Below, piece by piece: positions 1 to 13,216 of a stretch of 64,000 nucleotides of DNA (its first letter is position 1; every line of letters starts with the position of its first letter). The stretch covers positions 124,001 to 188,000 of the forward strand of contig ML978214.1 of NCBI GenBank assembly GCA_010015745.1, given 5' to 3'. The notes beneath the pieces were generated by a model. The model searched no databases. It had not been told where the DNA came from and was given only the letters and a program-made list of their open reading frames with translations. The stretch is from Setomelanomma holmii. Lineage: Eukaryota; Ascomycota; Dothideomycetes; Pleosporales; Phaeosphaeriaceae. Made by a program: the position numbers and the translations under genes.

Positions 1-3000
1 TCGAGAAATGCATTTGATCAGATCCACAATGTCGTCGAGATCAGGTTCGGAGCTTCGTGGAACAGAGCTGTTTCAAACGCGCCTTAATCGCACAGCCATA
101 AATATCGAAACAAGCAGTGTCCAAAAATGGGGTTGATCCTCATTGCTCAAGCCGGAGGTACCGCACCCTATCACCTAAGGTGGGATGCAGCTACAAGACC
201 TTGCGGACATTCATCAGGGAACTGATTCTCTAATACAGTGGCGAAGGGTTCCTAGCTTCTATACCTTCAATGCGATTGATTGCTAAAAGCTGCTTGTATG
301 CCTTCGCGCAGCACTATGACTGCACCTTGAAAGTGAGTTGGGATGTCCCATCGGAGACGAAAAGATGCGGTAGAGTGTCAATCGTTCACGTGAGGCCTCT
401 TTCTCGAGAATTGGTATCACGACCGCGGGCCTTCGTTTGACCCTGAATCTAGGATGGCGATGAGGAATATGTGCCGACTTGTTGGTAACGTGTAGGACGA
501 AAGCTGGTGGTTCGTAGTGTACCTCTCTGCTGGGCTCATCCCGCCGACTGGCGGCGTTGGTACATGCTGTGAAGCTGTCGTTCTTTGGTAGCGAGTTCTA
601 TAAACGTACAATGACAGTGGCTGCGTACGGAGTATACGTCTTGCATACTTGTCTTCGACTCCAATGATTGGCATCACGATACTTTCCTTCTTCGGACATG
701 GTCTATGTAAGATCGTCAGCAGCCATGCAGCAAATGTGGTCTCGCCTCTAGTCCACATCGTGCGGGTCAAACCTTCTGCACCATCGGCACCGAGACCATC
801 TTGCCTTATCGGCCATGGCCATCCTGTTCTCGCCTAAGTGTTTCTGGACCGGTTGAACTCATCCCTCGCACGTGTAGGTGGGACGGTGTGAGCCGTAAAG
901 ATCCGCATCCGTCCATGACCGGCGTCGTCAGCAGTCTGGATGGAGACGGGATGGAGGGTAGGGTGGATCTAGCTCGTGGTCGCGCCATCGCGTCTGTCAG
1001 GATCAGTCTACCGCCAGCAGCATGCAGCACTTGCGTGGCGAGAAGCGAGATGGAAGAAATGGCTGACGTTGATGGTGTGAAAGACAGGTGGCGAGTTCGT
1101 AAGCGGAGCCTCGCCATGTGGCAGTCACATGAGCATTCACGTTGTAAGACAAGAAACCATTGGATCCTCCCGCTCACGGAGATTAGAATACATTTTAGCA
1201 GGATGATTCTCTTGTTGCTGACTCGATTTCGCGAGAACTGTTGGTGGCTCAGTCTTACCATCTGATGTTGCCTTGACCTCTATTCATCATGTCTTTCAGC
1301 TCGTTGCGCGACAGCCGCGAAATCCGATATACGAGCGCAGTTGAGTATTCCAAGAGACTTCCAAGAGAGACCGTCAATCTTTGAACCAGGTCTAACTGCC
1401 GTGAAATCTCACCACTTTCTTTTCATGGTCCTCGTGATCAACATCAGTGGGGTCAGGCTAGCAAGCTCCATCCAAGAAAGCTTCCACTTTCTCAAGCATA
1501 GACGGAAGAGCATCCGCACTTGCATTGAGAATGGCTGGGCGCTTATTCGTGGAACGGCCCGGAGCCTTGGAGCGGCGTGAAGGAAGGGTCTACCCAGTGA
1601 TGATGCACCCGCATACTCCACTACGGACCACATCCGTGGCGCAGTCTTCTGTAATAGCGAGGGTGATTAATGCCCAGGGTTATCCTGGATGTCCACGCGG
1701 CGGGTCCACTATCTAGAGGTCTGTACGCAAAGGATGCTATTGGCGAGCAAGACGGCGAGGATTGATCTTGGCATTGGCAAACCCTGACGACACTGCATAT
1801 GAGGCTACAGCATGGCGTCTTTAGCTGCGAATCGCGTCCGTGCCATGACGGTGAGTGTTTTGCGAAGCTAATAGCGGGTTGAAGACGCCAACGAGAAGGG
1901 TAATAGCCAATGTGAAGGCGCATCGTGATCAGAAGTCCAGTTCGAAGTGGAGATGTGGGGCTGTTCGTCGCGGGAAGGAATCAAGAGGCGAGGACAAACC
2001 ACGACAAGTGTATGCGTACTAGGTCCCAAACTTCTTGTTAGTACTAACCTATATGCACTCCGGTAGTGCTTGAGCCGCACCATGTGAGTTACTTGAAGTC
2101 GGAGAGTCGGGAGTGTGGCCCGCAATATATTGTATACGAGATGCGTACCGGGCCTCTGGTCGCTGGAACTTTCTCAGTAGGTGAACCAACAGCCAGACTC
2201 TGTACCTGCGATATGCGCGTCTTACTGCTCACAACATGATGCAGTCCTCGGTTCCGGAGTGACGGGTTAGGGACACGACATTCGACCCAGTTCTTACCGT
2301 GACTTCGTACATGTAGTTGAAGCTCTCCTCATGCGATAAGCAGCATTTGATCACCCGCGATGATGTGGATGTCGATGCTTTGACGAGAGAACCCCGCCAA
2401 TTGGCACCCTAAACATAGAACCACCTTTTACCCCTGATCCCGGTAGCCGCAGATCTACGAACCTTACCAGATGCGGCTTTCACTACTGGACCGTGCATGT
2501 TACGCAGGAACTGGGGTTTGACAAGCGCCCATGGCGGTGGATATAGTTTGTGGTAGCTGGCCTTGGTACAGATGTGGAGGGGCAAAGCTGGATCCGAGCT
2601 GTCAATGCAATGTATGTCCTGGGATGCGACTTTTGTGTCCCTGTCGGCATGTGCTTTGTAGGCGATTTTGCGTAGCACGTAGGATTTTAAGGTCGACAAT
2701 GCTGCATCGAAGGGTATTTCAGCAGTGCGACACTATGCTCTGCTCTGCAAGTAGTGTTCTTGGAAGTGTCGAAGGGTCTCGTGACCACCGCAGAGCGCCA
2801 CTCGCAAGTGGAGCGTTAGAACCATAAGCCGCAGAGCGTGCGTGTACAAGCGAATCCTGCAATTCGCTGTAGACTGGCCAATCACCGGGACTTGTTCATG
2901 GAGGCTTGCCTCGGCTCAAGCCATTCACCGGGCTACCAGTTGAAGTCGAGAAATCCTGCCCAGGCACACCACGCACCTGCAGCAGCCTCTCGGAAGAAAT

Positions 3001-4677
3001 CGTGAAGCGACAACAATGCTTCATCCTCGGACCAGGTCGTCGCCGCGAGCCGCAGTGCCCAATCCGATGCTGTGTCAACAACCGTCTGATTGCTAGTGGA
3101 CTGTCAGCAATCTCCTCGAGCCACATCTCCGTGTCCGTTGAGTGGTGAGTGGCTGGTGAAATCCGCAGCGATGAGCGAATAGAATCGTCGATATATTTGG
3201 AGATTTCTTATGTGATCGCCGACTCAGGCGCTCAACTGTAGTTTGGTGTATGCAGCCGGAAGCTTGATACTACAGCTTCGGACTGATAATGCATGAGTGT
3301 GGGTGAAGAAAAAAAGCCCAAAATTGGAGCATCGGGTCTCTTGTGTGCATGATGGTTAGACGGCTATAGTGACGTGTTCTATAGCTGCATATGGTCTAGC
3401 AGACATGATTCGTAGACATCCAGCTCCCTAAGATTATGGGAGTAGCGAAGTCACTCCATACAGTCGGAACCTTGAGAGATCAAAATTTGGCAGACATTTT
3501 AGCCGCTCGGACGGCAAGCCTAGGCGACTGAACTGGCTAACGGCGAGCGTCGGACTGGCTCAACTCTCCCACGTACAACTATCGTCCCCTGCAGCCAACT
3601 CAAGCACGAAAATCGACGACTTTGCCCCGATCAAATGAGCGTGGCACCATTGACCTTCCTCAGTGAGCTGTGAATGTGAGAAAGCTGCAGTGAATATGTC
3701 ATCAAGGTGTGGGTACGCGTGTTGGTCGGACTTGGTTACGGACAATCCAAACGATGGCGTGGGTATGATCGACTTTGCATGAAGGTTACCATTGTGACGG
3801 AACAGACAACAGAAGGAGATTCTGTGGCGGAAGGATTGCTAAGAACTTGATGGGATTGAAGAACCAAAGTATTGATGCCGTTTGCTGGCACAGCAAGTCG
3901 TAACGAGAACGTACTCATCGCTTACCCATGCCCGCCTTCAGCTTGCCTTTCCAAACAACGCGGCTGGACTCATCCAAGAATTATCGCAAGAACACATGAC
4001 TAGTGTGTTTGAGGCTCAGTGGGGCTCGTCAGTTCGCGCAGGCGGGTCCCGCAACATTTGACCATCACGGAGTCGGTCCATGACAACGCAACGCACGCCA
4101 CGAACGACCCTACTCTCTCACACGGACACGGGGTCGAGGTGTCGCCGGTGAAGTTTTCGCGGGATCGGCCCAAGTGATGTCACTTGGTCCTTTGGTGGTT
4201 GGACAGCCAGCCTAAGATTCGCGCTGTGTATTCTCTTCGTGGGAATTGTGCGCCGTGTGCGCCAGCCCGACAGAGTCAGAGATACGCCATTGAGCCTTGT
4301 ATGCTTCTCAAACATGCTCGTAGTTTAAGGCGCGCACATGCACACGATGCGACGTTCGCACTGCGCAGAATGGGCAGTGCACTTGCTTGCGCAGTTGGGC
4401 ATCGACCAGCGCAGTGCAGAGAGAGCACGAACCAGCACAACATAGACCGACCAGTGGATCTGACTTCGGTTCTATGATTCTGTGGGGAGATCTGCGCTCT
4501 TATGTCAGGTTTGTCGTTTTGTGGGTTCGGCAATCTACAATAGTCAGCTTCGGGAATACGCAGCGATCCGAACATACTCAGTAACCCAAGCTTGCGCTCC
4601 ATGAACATGAGAACATCAAAAGATGAAGCTACGTACCAAGCAGATGTATGACATGGGAACAAAGGCTGAGCCGCCCT
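1..4677. other. Gene-poor stretch, no supported gene
   Basis: About 4.7 kb with only short overlapping open frames on both strands. Several are exact antisense pairs, such as the two near 800-1265. None has a recognisable domain, a splice pattern that extends it, or coding-like third positions. I saw no terminal repeats or long direct repeats. It is most likely intergenic or decayed accessory sequence. Confidence 0.5.
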
Positions 4678-5770
4678 TCAGTAAGGTGGTTGGCCGGGAA
4701 TGAAAACGTCCTCCCACACTGGCGCAGCGCCCGAGCTAGATCTCAGATCGTGTATGAAGGGCGCAGAAGTGACAATACTGGCCATAGCCAGCTGAGTTGT
4801 TGCCGGTTGACAGATTGCCCAATCCTCATGAAAGGTGCCCGAATGGTTAAAATCTTCGATCGAGCACTCGCTGATGGACAGCGATGGTACTGCACCGACG
4901 TGTGGTACTATCTCGTCTGACGTCAATTGAGGAGAGACTGAGACTGATGGATGATGCCATCCCATTTGAGCGATTGATGGGGTGCTCACGTGCTCACGTG
5001 CAGACCACAAGTCGATGGGAAGTGATGCGGACATGTCACCGTTGTAGTCTAGTACGGCAGATATCAGTGAATCATCAGTCCATGGCTCAATTGCCATCCA
5101 CTGATCGGATAAGTTCGCCATGGAAAAAGGTTCATGGTACACGACTGGCTCGGGTGTTTGCGGTGTAAGGCGGCCGGATATTGGATGGCTAGCAGACTCC
5201 GTAACGGATGGAAAGGCGGGTGTGTTTCGCTCGGGGCTGCTAGAGTACGCATAGCACTCGTCGAGAATTTGAGGCGTGTATGTAGGTAGTGGTGTGAGCA
5301 TGGGAAACCCCGAATAGGCAGAACTTTGTTGGCTCATCTTGACCGCGGTGCGGAAGTCGATATGTGAGGCAGCACGCATGATGCGATGTCTGTTTGATGA
5401 AGGTATACTCCTGGGAGAGCTATGCCGGCTCAATGTCGAGACATTACTAGTCGAGTGATATCGTTTCGGCGACACGAAGGGTTTCTTGATGTTCGTTCGA
5501 TAGCTGTTCTCCGAGGTGCGACGGGTGGATCTTGGATCACATTTGATGCCTTTAGTGATGCACCTGGAGCATGACGGAAGCTATTCATGTTAGCGAAACC
5601 AAAAATTAGAGATTAACAATACTCACTCCTTTGTCGCACTTGGTCTTTGCTTTGGCACAAGTCACACATGCAATGGCTCTCCTTGAAGCTATTCTCTGAT
5701 ATGGGTTATGGGAAGGCGACCGATTGTAAGATGATGGTGGTGTCGTCTCCGTCTTCGTTATTTGGTCCAT
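4678..5770 (-). CDS. Zn2Cys6 zinc-cluster transcription factor
   Basis: Predicted nuclear DNA-binding regulator of 348 residues. Exons are 5770-5627 and 5580-4678. The 46-nt intron (donor GTGAGT, acceptor ATAG) lies inside the zinc cluster. Joining them gives six cysteines at residues 35, 38, 45, 52, 55 and 62 with classic C-x2-C-x6-C-x6-C-x2-C-x6-C spacing. A basic stretch (RIASRR) precedes the cluster. The rest is rich in Ser, Pro and Thr with no visible fungal_trans (PF04082) domain, so it resembles the short zinc-cluster regulators found beside metabolic genes. The start is the first ATG; the longer open frame begins at TTG. No cluster partner is adjacent, so the target is unknown. Confidence 0.8.
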
Positions 5771-8374
5771 TGCAATATGACAAGCAAGTGGAAAGCAACT
5801 AATGCGACGGCCCGCACTCGAGGTTGAGAACAAATAGCTAAATAGACGTTCCCGTAAGGCAGGTGACTGGTAAGGTCGTCGTTGAAGATGCGGCTTATCA
5901 ACAGCACAGGGACTTACGAGAGTTATAGTCCTACACTCCCAAAGTACGTGCGGGCTTGGCCTACCCTAAGAGCTGCCGTAACGGCTGCCCCGTGCGGAGG
6001 TCAGTTCTTACACCAAAAGCGAATGATGACCACTGCTCAGTTCCGTATTTGGTGGATAGAACTCCAAGCAAGGTATGTCCGGACTAGTGCCGAGGGGGCG
6101 CTGTGAAGAGGTCGTGGTTACAAACCAGGCCCAAGCGTCTAGAATGCGCCCTGATAATTGTCGCCCCCTTGCCAACACGCACTTCGTAGAAGCCATCAGT
6201 AGTGCCTGTTTCAGCTACGTGGATGAGGACCAGGGTCTACACCACATGCTGACAGGCACCGAGTGCGCGGAAGGAAGCTTGCGATACTGACAGGCCTCAA
6301 TCGAGCGATTAAGCCTCGTGAGAGTCCGTGCGTAGCTGCGCTGCGTGAAAGCACCAGGGTCCTCTGATGGGTACGGCCATGTCTACGCATGCACAGTCGG
6401 GACATGCTCATAGTCGGCAAGACCTGCATCTGCATCCCTCACACTGTCAAGTAGCTCCTGAGGATACCGGGGGTTGCAGACCCGGGTATTGCATCTCGTG
6501 GTGGACAGCGTCTGAGGGTGGGATGGCAGACGAGGAAGGCGGCGGCACAACTCGCGTCCCTGCATGGCAGTAGGCGATCGGGCCCGATGTGCCAGCATGG
6601 AGGCATCGCATTTCCTGACTGCAAACTACTGCAAGCCGATGCAGAAGGCGTGCGGACAATGGCCGGTGGCGCAGGGTGGTGGTGAGGTTGTGACAGGTCA
6701 GAAGCTGGGATTCTCAGCAGTTGGATCACGATGCGTGATTCGTCGATCTGTCGACTCGCGAAACGCACCGCGCGACATCAGCACACATTATTGACGCGAT
6801 AGACTTTGCGTAAGACGCAGTGGTATACTGATTCCCCTACGGCAGCTTCGCTCATGCTGGACTGTGAGACTGACCACAATGCTCCGAGCTCGTGTAGGAT
6901 CGCGACGTCATACCCACTTCTCGCTAAATGCACAGACCCTCTCGGCCATGTAAACTTCTTCCCTTGAAGGACATCGGTGGTGTCGGCCAATAATGACTAT
7001 GATCAGGTGCCCGAGACCCTATCATTGCAGTGCATCAAGTCTCCCTATCGGGCCTTACTTCGTAGAACTCCCACCGTGTGCACAAAGCCTTGCTATCTGT
7101 TTCGAGCACCGGGCACTGGTCACGTTCTATCGCATCGCATGCTCGCACTCAAGATACAAATGTTTCAGTGTAGAGTATCAGACATGAAGTAGAGGCCATG
7201 TCCACCGACTTCTTCCTAGTTCTTGTCTCCGTTCGCAGCGTGCCTCTCAGCAGCCATCGCTCTGTAACCGGACTTGCCGTCTGTAAAGATAGCACGGCGA
7301 GAAATCATGCCATATTGTTCTTGCAAGGTAGAGTGCTATTCTGAAACTCGGTCTGGCCGTCGGAGATCCTTTTTGCCAACAATTTTCGAATGTGAAGTCC
7401 TTGGCAGGTCCGAGATGCGCCTAAACAATGACAAAGATGGGGTCGCAATAAATAAGCAGCCCACTTCGGTAATGAGTGCTAACCCTATTTGCAAGACACA
7501 GCCTATTCTAGCGACCGAATCAATCTATGTGCACTATCTTTCAGCTTTGGATCATCATTTAAGGAGCATTTCCTTAGTTGGCGGGCACGGCACTGTCCTC
7601 TGAACAATCACGTATCGAACACACAGCTTCTGTGACTTCCTTCAGTATCAACAACTTTAGTAATTACTATCATCACCGCACTCATAGCACTGAGATCTGT
7701 TCTTGCAGTCGAGAGGACGAGCAAAAGACGATGCACGATTGTGTGGTGCACAAACGGGGGCATTTTGGTATAGGATGGACCTAACTCGTACAGTATAGGG
7801 CATAGAGACTAGACGGTTTCCGGCAGGCCTGAGACTAACATTTCAAAGCTATCTATCGTTTCAGCTCGGAAGATGCAGCTCGATGGGCGTTGCGATGGGG
7901 CGGGTTTGGCAACGGCTGTCAGGAAGCGATGCGATTGCATTGACTAATATGTACGTACCTTAGCTGTCAGCGACACTCTTACTTGGGGGCAGACATACGA
8001 TAGAATGAAAATTGCAGGCGGTTTTCAGAGGAGCACCATGGCGCCGACAATGATCGAATGGGGCCGCTCGGTGATGCTTCTTGGGAAGGTAGAGACGACC
8101 AGCGACATAGCACAGTATTGCTCCATACCTCTCTCAATCAATAGTTGCAAATCAGAAAGCTCGTACAAGCTGACAAGGATCATTCACAATAGGGTGAAGC
8201 AGAAGGGCGTAGTAACAGTATGATAGAGTCGTAAAATCACAATGGTGTTGTTGCATCAACAAAATGTCCAGAAGTAGGCTAGCGTGGTGACACCTCGCGC
8301 TTGCCCGGAACTCTGCGTCATCACGCATCCCACCTGCACGTTTTGGTCGTGCTTTCCAACCCTAATCTCTCGAC
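5771..8374. other. Long intergenic stretch, nothing recognised
   Basis: Roughly 2.6 kb between the starts of the divergent zinc-cluster factor and thiamine pyrophosphokinase genes. Only short frames of at most about 110 codons occur, with no domain and no splice-supported extension. The outer parts must hold both promoters, but I identified no specific site. Confidence 0.45.
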
Positions 8375-9227
8375 ATGCCTACAAATGATGATCTCTGGCC
8401 TGCTAGATTTCTCCTTGAGAACAGCCATCCAGAAGCCTCAGCGACTTCACCGGACCTCCTCATCCTAAACCAGCCCATCACGCACTTCGATGCATTCGCA
8501 CGGCTCTGGAAGCATACAAGCTATCGGTTATGCGCTGATGGCGGTGCAAATCGGCTCTTTGATATGTTCGAAGGGGACTTGATCGTGCAGAGAGAGCACT
8601 ATGTAAGGTTTCGACATCTTCGACGACGCTCTGATTCTGATTTTGCAGTTGCCCAATATTATCCATGGAGATCTTGACTCGCTACGATATGATGTTCGTG
8701 TGTACTACGCAGCGCATGGAGTCGAAGTATCACAGGACCATGATCAGTACAGCACTGATTTCGGAAAGACAATGAACAAGATCTCCTCGAGGGGTCCTTG
8801 GACATCACGAAAAGATGTGCTCATTCTTGGAACTCTGGCAGGTAGGGTAGACCAAGGTCTAGGCCTCCTGCATGAGATAATTAGAGAAGAAACCAAACAC
8901 CCAGGCTTGCGATTGTGGCTCTTCTCCGAGTCCAGTCTATCCTTTATTCTTAGCAGCCAGCATAACACTGTACGGGGTCTGCAATCAAGCAAGCTCTTCA
9001 CCGAAAATGTCGGGCTTGTGCCAGTATGGGGGCCTGCGGTCATCACAACCTCAGGTCTGGAATGGGACGTAGAGAAGTGGCCTACAAGTATGGGCAGCCA
9101 AGTCAGCACGAGCAACCACGTCAAAGCGGATGAGGTTGAAGTTGCGACAGACGCACCCATTCTGTTCACGATAGAAAGAGCATCCCGGCAGCCAAACCAG
9201 AAGACTGACATTGCAAGTCGATCATAG
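8375..9227 (+). CDS. THI80: Thiamine pyrophosphokinase
   Basis: Transfers pyrophosphate from ATP to thiamine, giving thiamine diphosphate, the cofactor of pyruvate decarboxylase, transketolase and 2-oxoacid dehydrogenases; cytosolic in fungi. Exons are 8375-8602 and 8649-9227, with a phase-0 46-nt intron (GTAAGG...TTTTGCAG), giving 268 residues. Family motifs are clear: ADGGANR at 54-60, the acidic HGDLDS at 82-87 and YSTDFGK at 110-116, which build the nucleotide, Mg and thiamine sites. The C-terminal beta domain carries the usual GPA-type strand followed by a GLEWDV motif. The start is an ATG shortly after a pyrimidine-rich leader. Length and motif order fit a complete gene. Confidence 0.92.
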
Positions 9228-10383
9228 TCCATCGGGGTGTTGCTCCAATTTACCTACTGGCGATAAGCTTTTTGATTCGGTCTCTGTGTTTCACCTCCAC
9301 ACTGGAACGATGCATTTCGAACCTTGAACGGATACAGCCACACTTCTACCCGATGCACGCTGTGATCAATTGCGTCTATCTGCCAGAGGGATACTAAGTT
9401 TTGGCGGGTGTAGCGAATTTTTCCGACTATCATCATACACAGCCGCCGGCAAGCTGGCCACAGCATAGAAGTTATATGGGAGTCAAATGTTAGAATCGCA
9501 TGAAGTCGAGCCTCGTTATGAGGCTGAGCGCATGGATCCTGCAAAATCCTTCAAGCCTTTCCTGATTTTGGGACTAGTAAACCTATAATGTACAAGCGAT
9601 AGACCCAAGACAAGAGTACGCAATCTTCCTTCGCGCAAGATCTTTACCAAGCCACCGAGCATGGACCGGCGTAGCCCTGCGCTTATCTACCCCTCAGCAA
9701 TACAGCCGTGAACGGCAAAGCAGTCTATCTCAAATCCTTACTGCGCTTCGCCATCGACTGTAATGCACGCAGCAATGACGATGTCGCTGTTTGCGTGCTG
9801 CGCGGATTGGCATGATGTCGACTTTGAGGATAAAGTGGACCTGGGGTGGTGCAGTAGCGGCGCACACGAAATGGGGAGCCGCCGTCGCTTGCTAGATGCG
9901 ACCTAGCGGATATTGACTGCAGACGAACGTGGGTTCATCAATCTAACAAGCTTGGACACCCAACAATATATCGCGCCTCGCTTTCCCTGATTCACGGACT
10001 GTCGCTATCGCTGGGTTCCTCGGAGCCTGTACGCTCGTTCACCTTCACACGATCATCACCACCTTGTTTTTGCAATTTTTGCGATCTCACTCCCACTCAT
10101 ACCCGCCGATAATCGAGTCGCACCCAATTTTCGGAACAACCTTAGAGCTGCGTCACAGCACCCGATCGTGATATCGTCTTCCCGCTAAACCCAACGGCTC
10201 GTATCGTCATTCATTCGCGATCGTTGCAGACCATCTCTTGTTTCTCTCGCTTTATTTTCGCAGCATGTCATAAATCGTGCTCCCCGCCTATTATCGCATC
10301 TGGCCTGAGTCGCACCAAGTGCGGAGATCTGTGGAGAAAAACTGGGTCAGATCAAGGTTCACACGTCAGAAGAAGTGGATGCG
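9228..10383. other. Intergenic, promoter and leader of the Kre6/Skn1 gene
   Basis: Holds the 3' flank of THI80 and a long pyrimidine-rich upstream region (about 9980-10383), typical of a fungal promoter and 5' UTR. No ORF here has a recognisable domain. Confidence 0.5.
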
Positions 10384-12766
10384 ATGGATCCACTGAAGCG
10401 CACTGCTTCCTCCACGTCGTCAAGGAGATCAGGAGCCAACATTGCAGGAGACATCGAGCAGTTTGGAAGGTCGGTCGTCAGCTTACACGCGGAGAGAGCC
10501 GCAGCTTCCCTCCGTGGGACTAGGTCAGAAGGAGCGACTGAAGCAAGGGCGGTCGAGCAACCACAGAACAGAGGATCCGAGGACAGCCAGAGCCCCGCAT
10601 CGTATCTCGAATTCGACTTCGCACTTCCCAAGCAAGACCAACAACTCGCCTCGCACGCGCCATCATCAATCGAGTCCACGATACATCCTACGACCACCAG
10701 CAGCAATGGCATCCTCGATGGCGCACACGCAAAGTCGACCGACAACTTGGCGCAAACAGCGAGGCGGCCCACCACAGGCGCTGGGAGGCCTGACAAGTCG
10801 CGACCAACACCGCGTCCAGGGCTCATACGACCGCAGCATAAGAGCACACCGGACCTGGCCAGTCAGGCGGGACGTTTACCAGGGAGTCCGTTGACCTATC
10901 AAGATCTGGGGACAGACTACACGCGATACTACAATCCCTTCTCTGACAGCAGGCGGAGCTCGTTCTCGGAACAACATGTCGGCACACCCCGTGGCAGCGC
11001 GCGCACGACAGGCACAACAACACCACTCGCTGCGCTGCATTCAGCCAACCCTTTCCTCACACCGAACGCATCCACAACAAGGCTGAATACCCTATACGAT
11101 CCCGAGAAGAATGTGTCAGTGGTCGATGATCGATTAATAGCCCCGTATGAGGAGAAAGGAATGGCCGCTTGGCCGCTCATTGGCGATAAGGAGGAAAGCG
11201 ACGACGAGATGCACATGCCTCGTGATGATGACGACGTACGGTACAAACCCAAGTTGAAGGACCACTTCAGCAGAGAAAGCATCGTTTCCACCATCGGGCT
11301 GGCTGTCATGGTGTTTGGCCTGCTCTTCATCTTCATAGCACTGCCTGTGATGTCGTTTGCAGGCATCATCGACTACAACTCGGCCTATGGTGTTCCAGCG
11401 AGCTGGTTCCCAAACCCCTATGCAGAGCAAGCATGGGCTACAGTGAACAAGGAGAAATATGACTTCCTGCAGAACATCCGTACCGGGCTGATCGACCCGG
11501 ACACGCCAAAATCAGCACTGGAAAAGAAGGGTATCTTTGGTGACGAGTACGAACTTGTTTTCAGCGATGAATTCAATGACAACAATCGCACATTCTACGA
11601 GGGGGATGATCCATACTTCTTCGCTGGCGACTTCTGGTATGGTGCAACGAAAGATCTGGAATGGTACGATCCTGACGCGGTGACTACATACGATGGCACA
11701 TTGGAGCTCCGTCTGGACAAGTTCCCGAACCATGGTCTGGAATTCCGCTCCGGCATGCTCAACAGCTGGAATCATCTGTGCTTCAAGGGTGGAATCTTCG
11801 AGGTTTCAGTGTCACTGCCAGGACCTGGCGGTGCTCCAGGACTTTGGCCTGGCGCATGGACCATGGGCAATCTTGGTCGTCCAGGCTATTTGAGCACTAC
11901 AGATGGGATGTGGCCATATACTTACCAAGCTTGTGACGTCGGCATTACACCGAACCAATCGAGCTCTGACGGACTTTCAAACTTGCCTGGGCAGCGATTG
12001 CCATCTTGCACGTGCGACGGGGAAGATCATCCTACTCCTGGTACAGGCCGAGGCGCACCTGAGATTGATATCATTGAGGTGGGAGCGACATATCCACCGC
12101 ACAACATGCCTATCGCAACACAAAGTTTCCAGGTGGCGCCATTCGACATCCATTGGTACCCCAACTACAACTTCACAGCGTTCCCTGATTACAGCCTCAG
12201 CTGGTACAATGGCTACACAGGTGGTCCATACCAGCAGGCCATCTCCGCTACCACCAATCTGAACAAGGATTGGTTTGACGGAAAGGAGTACCAGCGCTAC
12301 GATTTTGAGTACGTCCCTGGTGAAGGCGAAAACGCATACATCAGCTGGCAAATCGGGGACCAGCAAATGTTCATGTTGGACGGCAGAGCAATCGGACCGA
12401 ACGGGAACATCAAAGCACGCCAAGTGTCCGAGGAGCCCATGTCTCTCATCCTGAATTTGGGCATCAGTAACTCCTGGACGTGGATCGATTGGGATAACAT
12501 GAAGTTTCCCGCGGTGATGCGATTTGACTATGTGCGGTGGTACCAGAAGAAGGGCGAGACGATGGTGACGTGCGATCCACCCGGCTTCGAAACAACCAAG
12601 TACATCAAGGAGCACATGAATGCGTACACGAATCCTAACTTCACAGTGAGTGCGCCCTCCGAAGTCTTCAATAATTCAAGCTAATGATATACAGCAATGG
12701 GATCAAACAGGCCATCCATGGCCGAAACACAAACTCAACAGCGACAACTGCAAGGTCAAATCGTGA
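10384..12766 (+). CDS. SKN1: Kre6/Skn1-type beta-1,6-glucan synthesis protein (GH16 fold)
   Basis: Type II membrane protein of the secretory pathway, needed in yeast for cell-wall beta-1,6-glucan. The cytosolic N terminus (about 1-295) is Ser/Thr-rich and ends in an acidic patch and KPKLKDHF. A single membrane segment lies near 302-325. The lumenal SKN1/GH16 domain follows, with the catalytic-type EIDIIE at 560-565 and conserved LWPGAW and YPNYN motifs. The long open frame stops at 12684, but a good 49-nt intron (12646-12694; GTGAGT, CTAAT branch, ACAG) joins a last exon encoding QWDQTGHPWPKHKLNS, which matches the conserved WPK tail of the family. The spliced protein has 777 residues. I use the ATG at 10384; the frame itself opens three codons earlier with GTG. 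SKN1 and KRE6 cannot be told apart here. Confidence 0.9.
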
Positions 12767-12770
12767 AACA

Positions 12771-12971
12771 TCACAAAATTTTGACGACCTCTACATCTAC
12801 ATACGGCTTTTCAACCTTCTGCAAATACCACTTTTGACGATGTAAATGCGTGGCGACGGCGCATACGGCATCGACTTCCTCGGAATCTTCAATCATGTCA
12901 TATACACGAACGACGGCGTTGGGGCGATACGGAGAGGCGCACTTGAATTTGGGGCCTGATGAATCGAACAT
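12771..12971 (-). CDS. Hypothetical 66-residue protein
   Basis: An ATG-started frame of 66 codons converging on the Kre6/Skn1 gene, with the two stop codons only 4 bp apart. Third positions favour C and T as in real genes of the window. The product is mixed hydrophilic (ends VDVEVVKIL) with no signal peptide or membrane segment. I do not recognise the family. It could be a genuine small protein, the last exon of a gene whose 5' part I cannot see, or chance frame in a 3' UTR. Confidence 0.35.
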   Translation of the reverse strand: MFDSSGPKFKCASPYRPNAVVRVYDMIEDSEEVDAVCAVATHLHRQKWYLQKVEKPYVDVEVVKIL

Positions 12972-13216
12972 GTTATGTGTTCATTGCATATAAGACTGAT
13001 GCGGGGGGAAGTGTGGTTATCATGGCAACTTTGAATGCATGGAATAGCGGACTGGGATATAGATAGTGTCACGTAAAGTATATGTTATATGGCAGGGACG
13101 TGGTGTATCTTGACGCCACTGTCTACATTCATATCCTCGAAGCAGTGGGCTTCCAACATACAGTGATAAGAATAATGGAAGGTTGAGCAAGTTGTCCATT
13201 CGACACTTTACGATGA
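12972..13216. other. Short intergenic spacer
   Basis: AT-richer sequence between the small ORF and the end of the HET relic. No motif was recognised. Confidence 0.4.

Noticed and set aside
801..1265. 154- and 151-codon frames on opposite strands
   Set aside because: They overlap almost completely, at least one lacks an ATG start, and neither has a domain or splice extension.
11977..12615. 212-codon minus-strand frame
   Set aside because: Antisense of the conserved GH16-like domain; no domain of its own.
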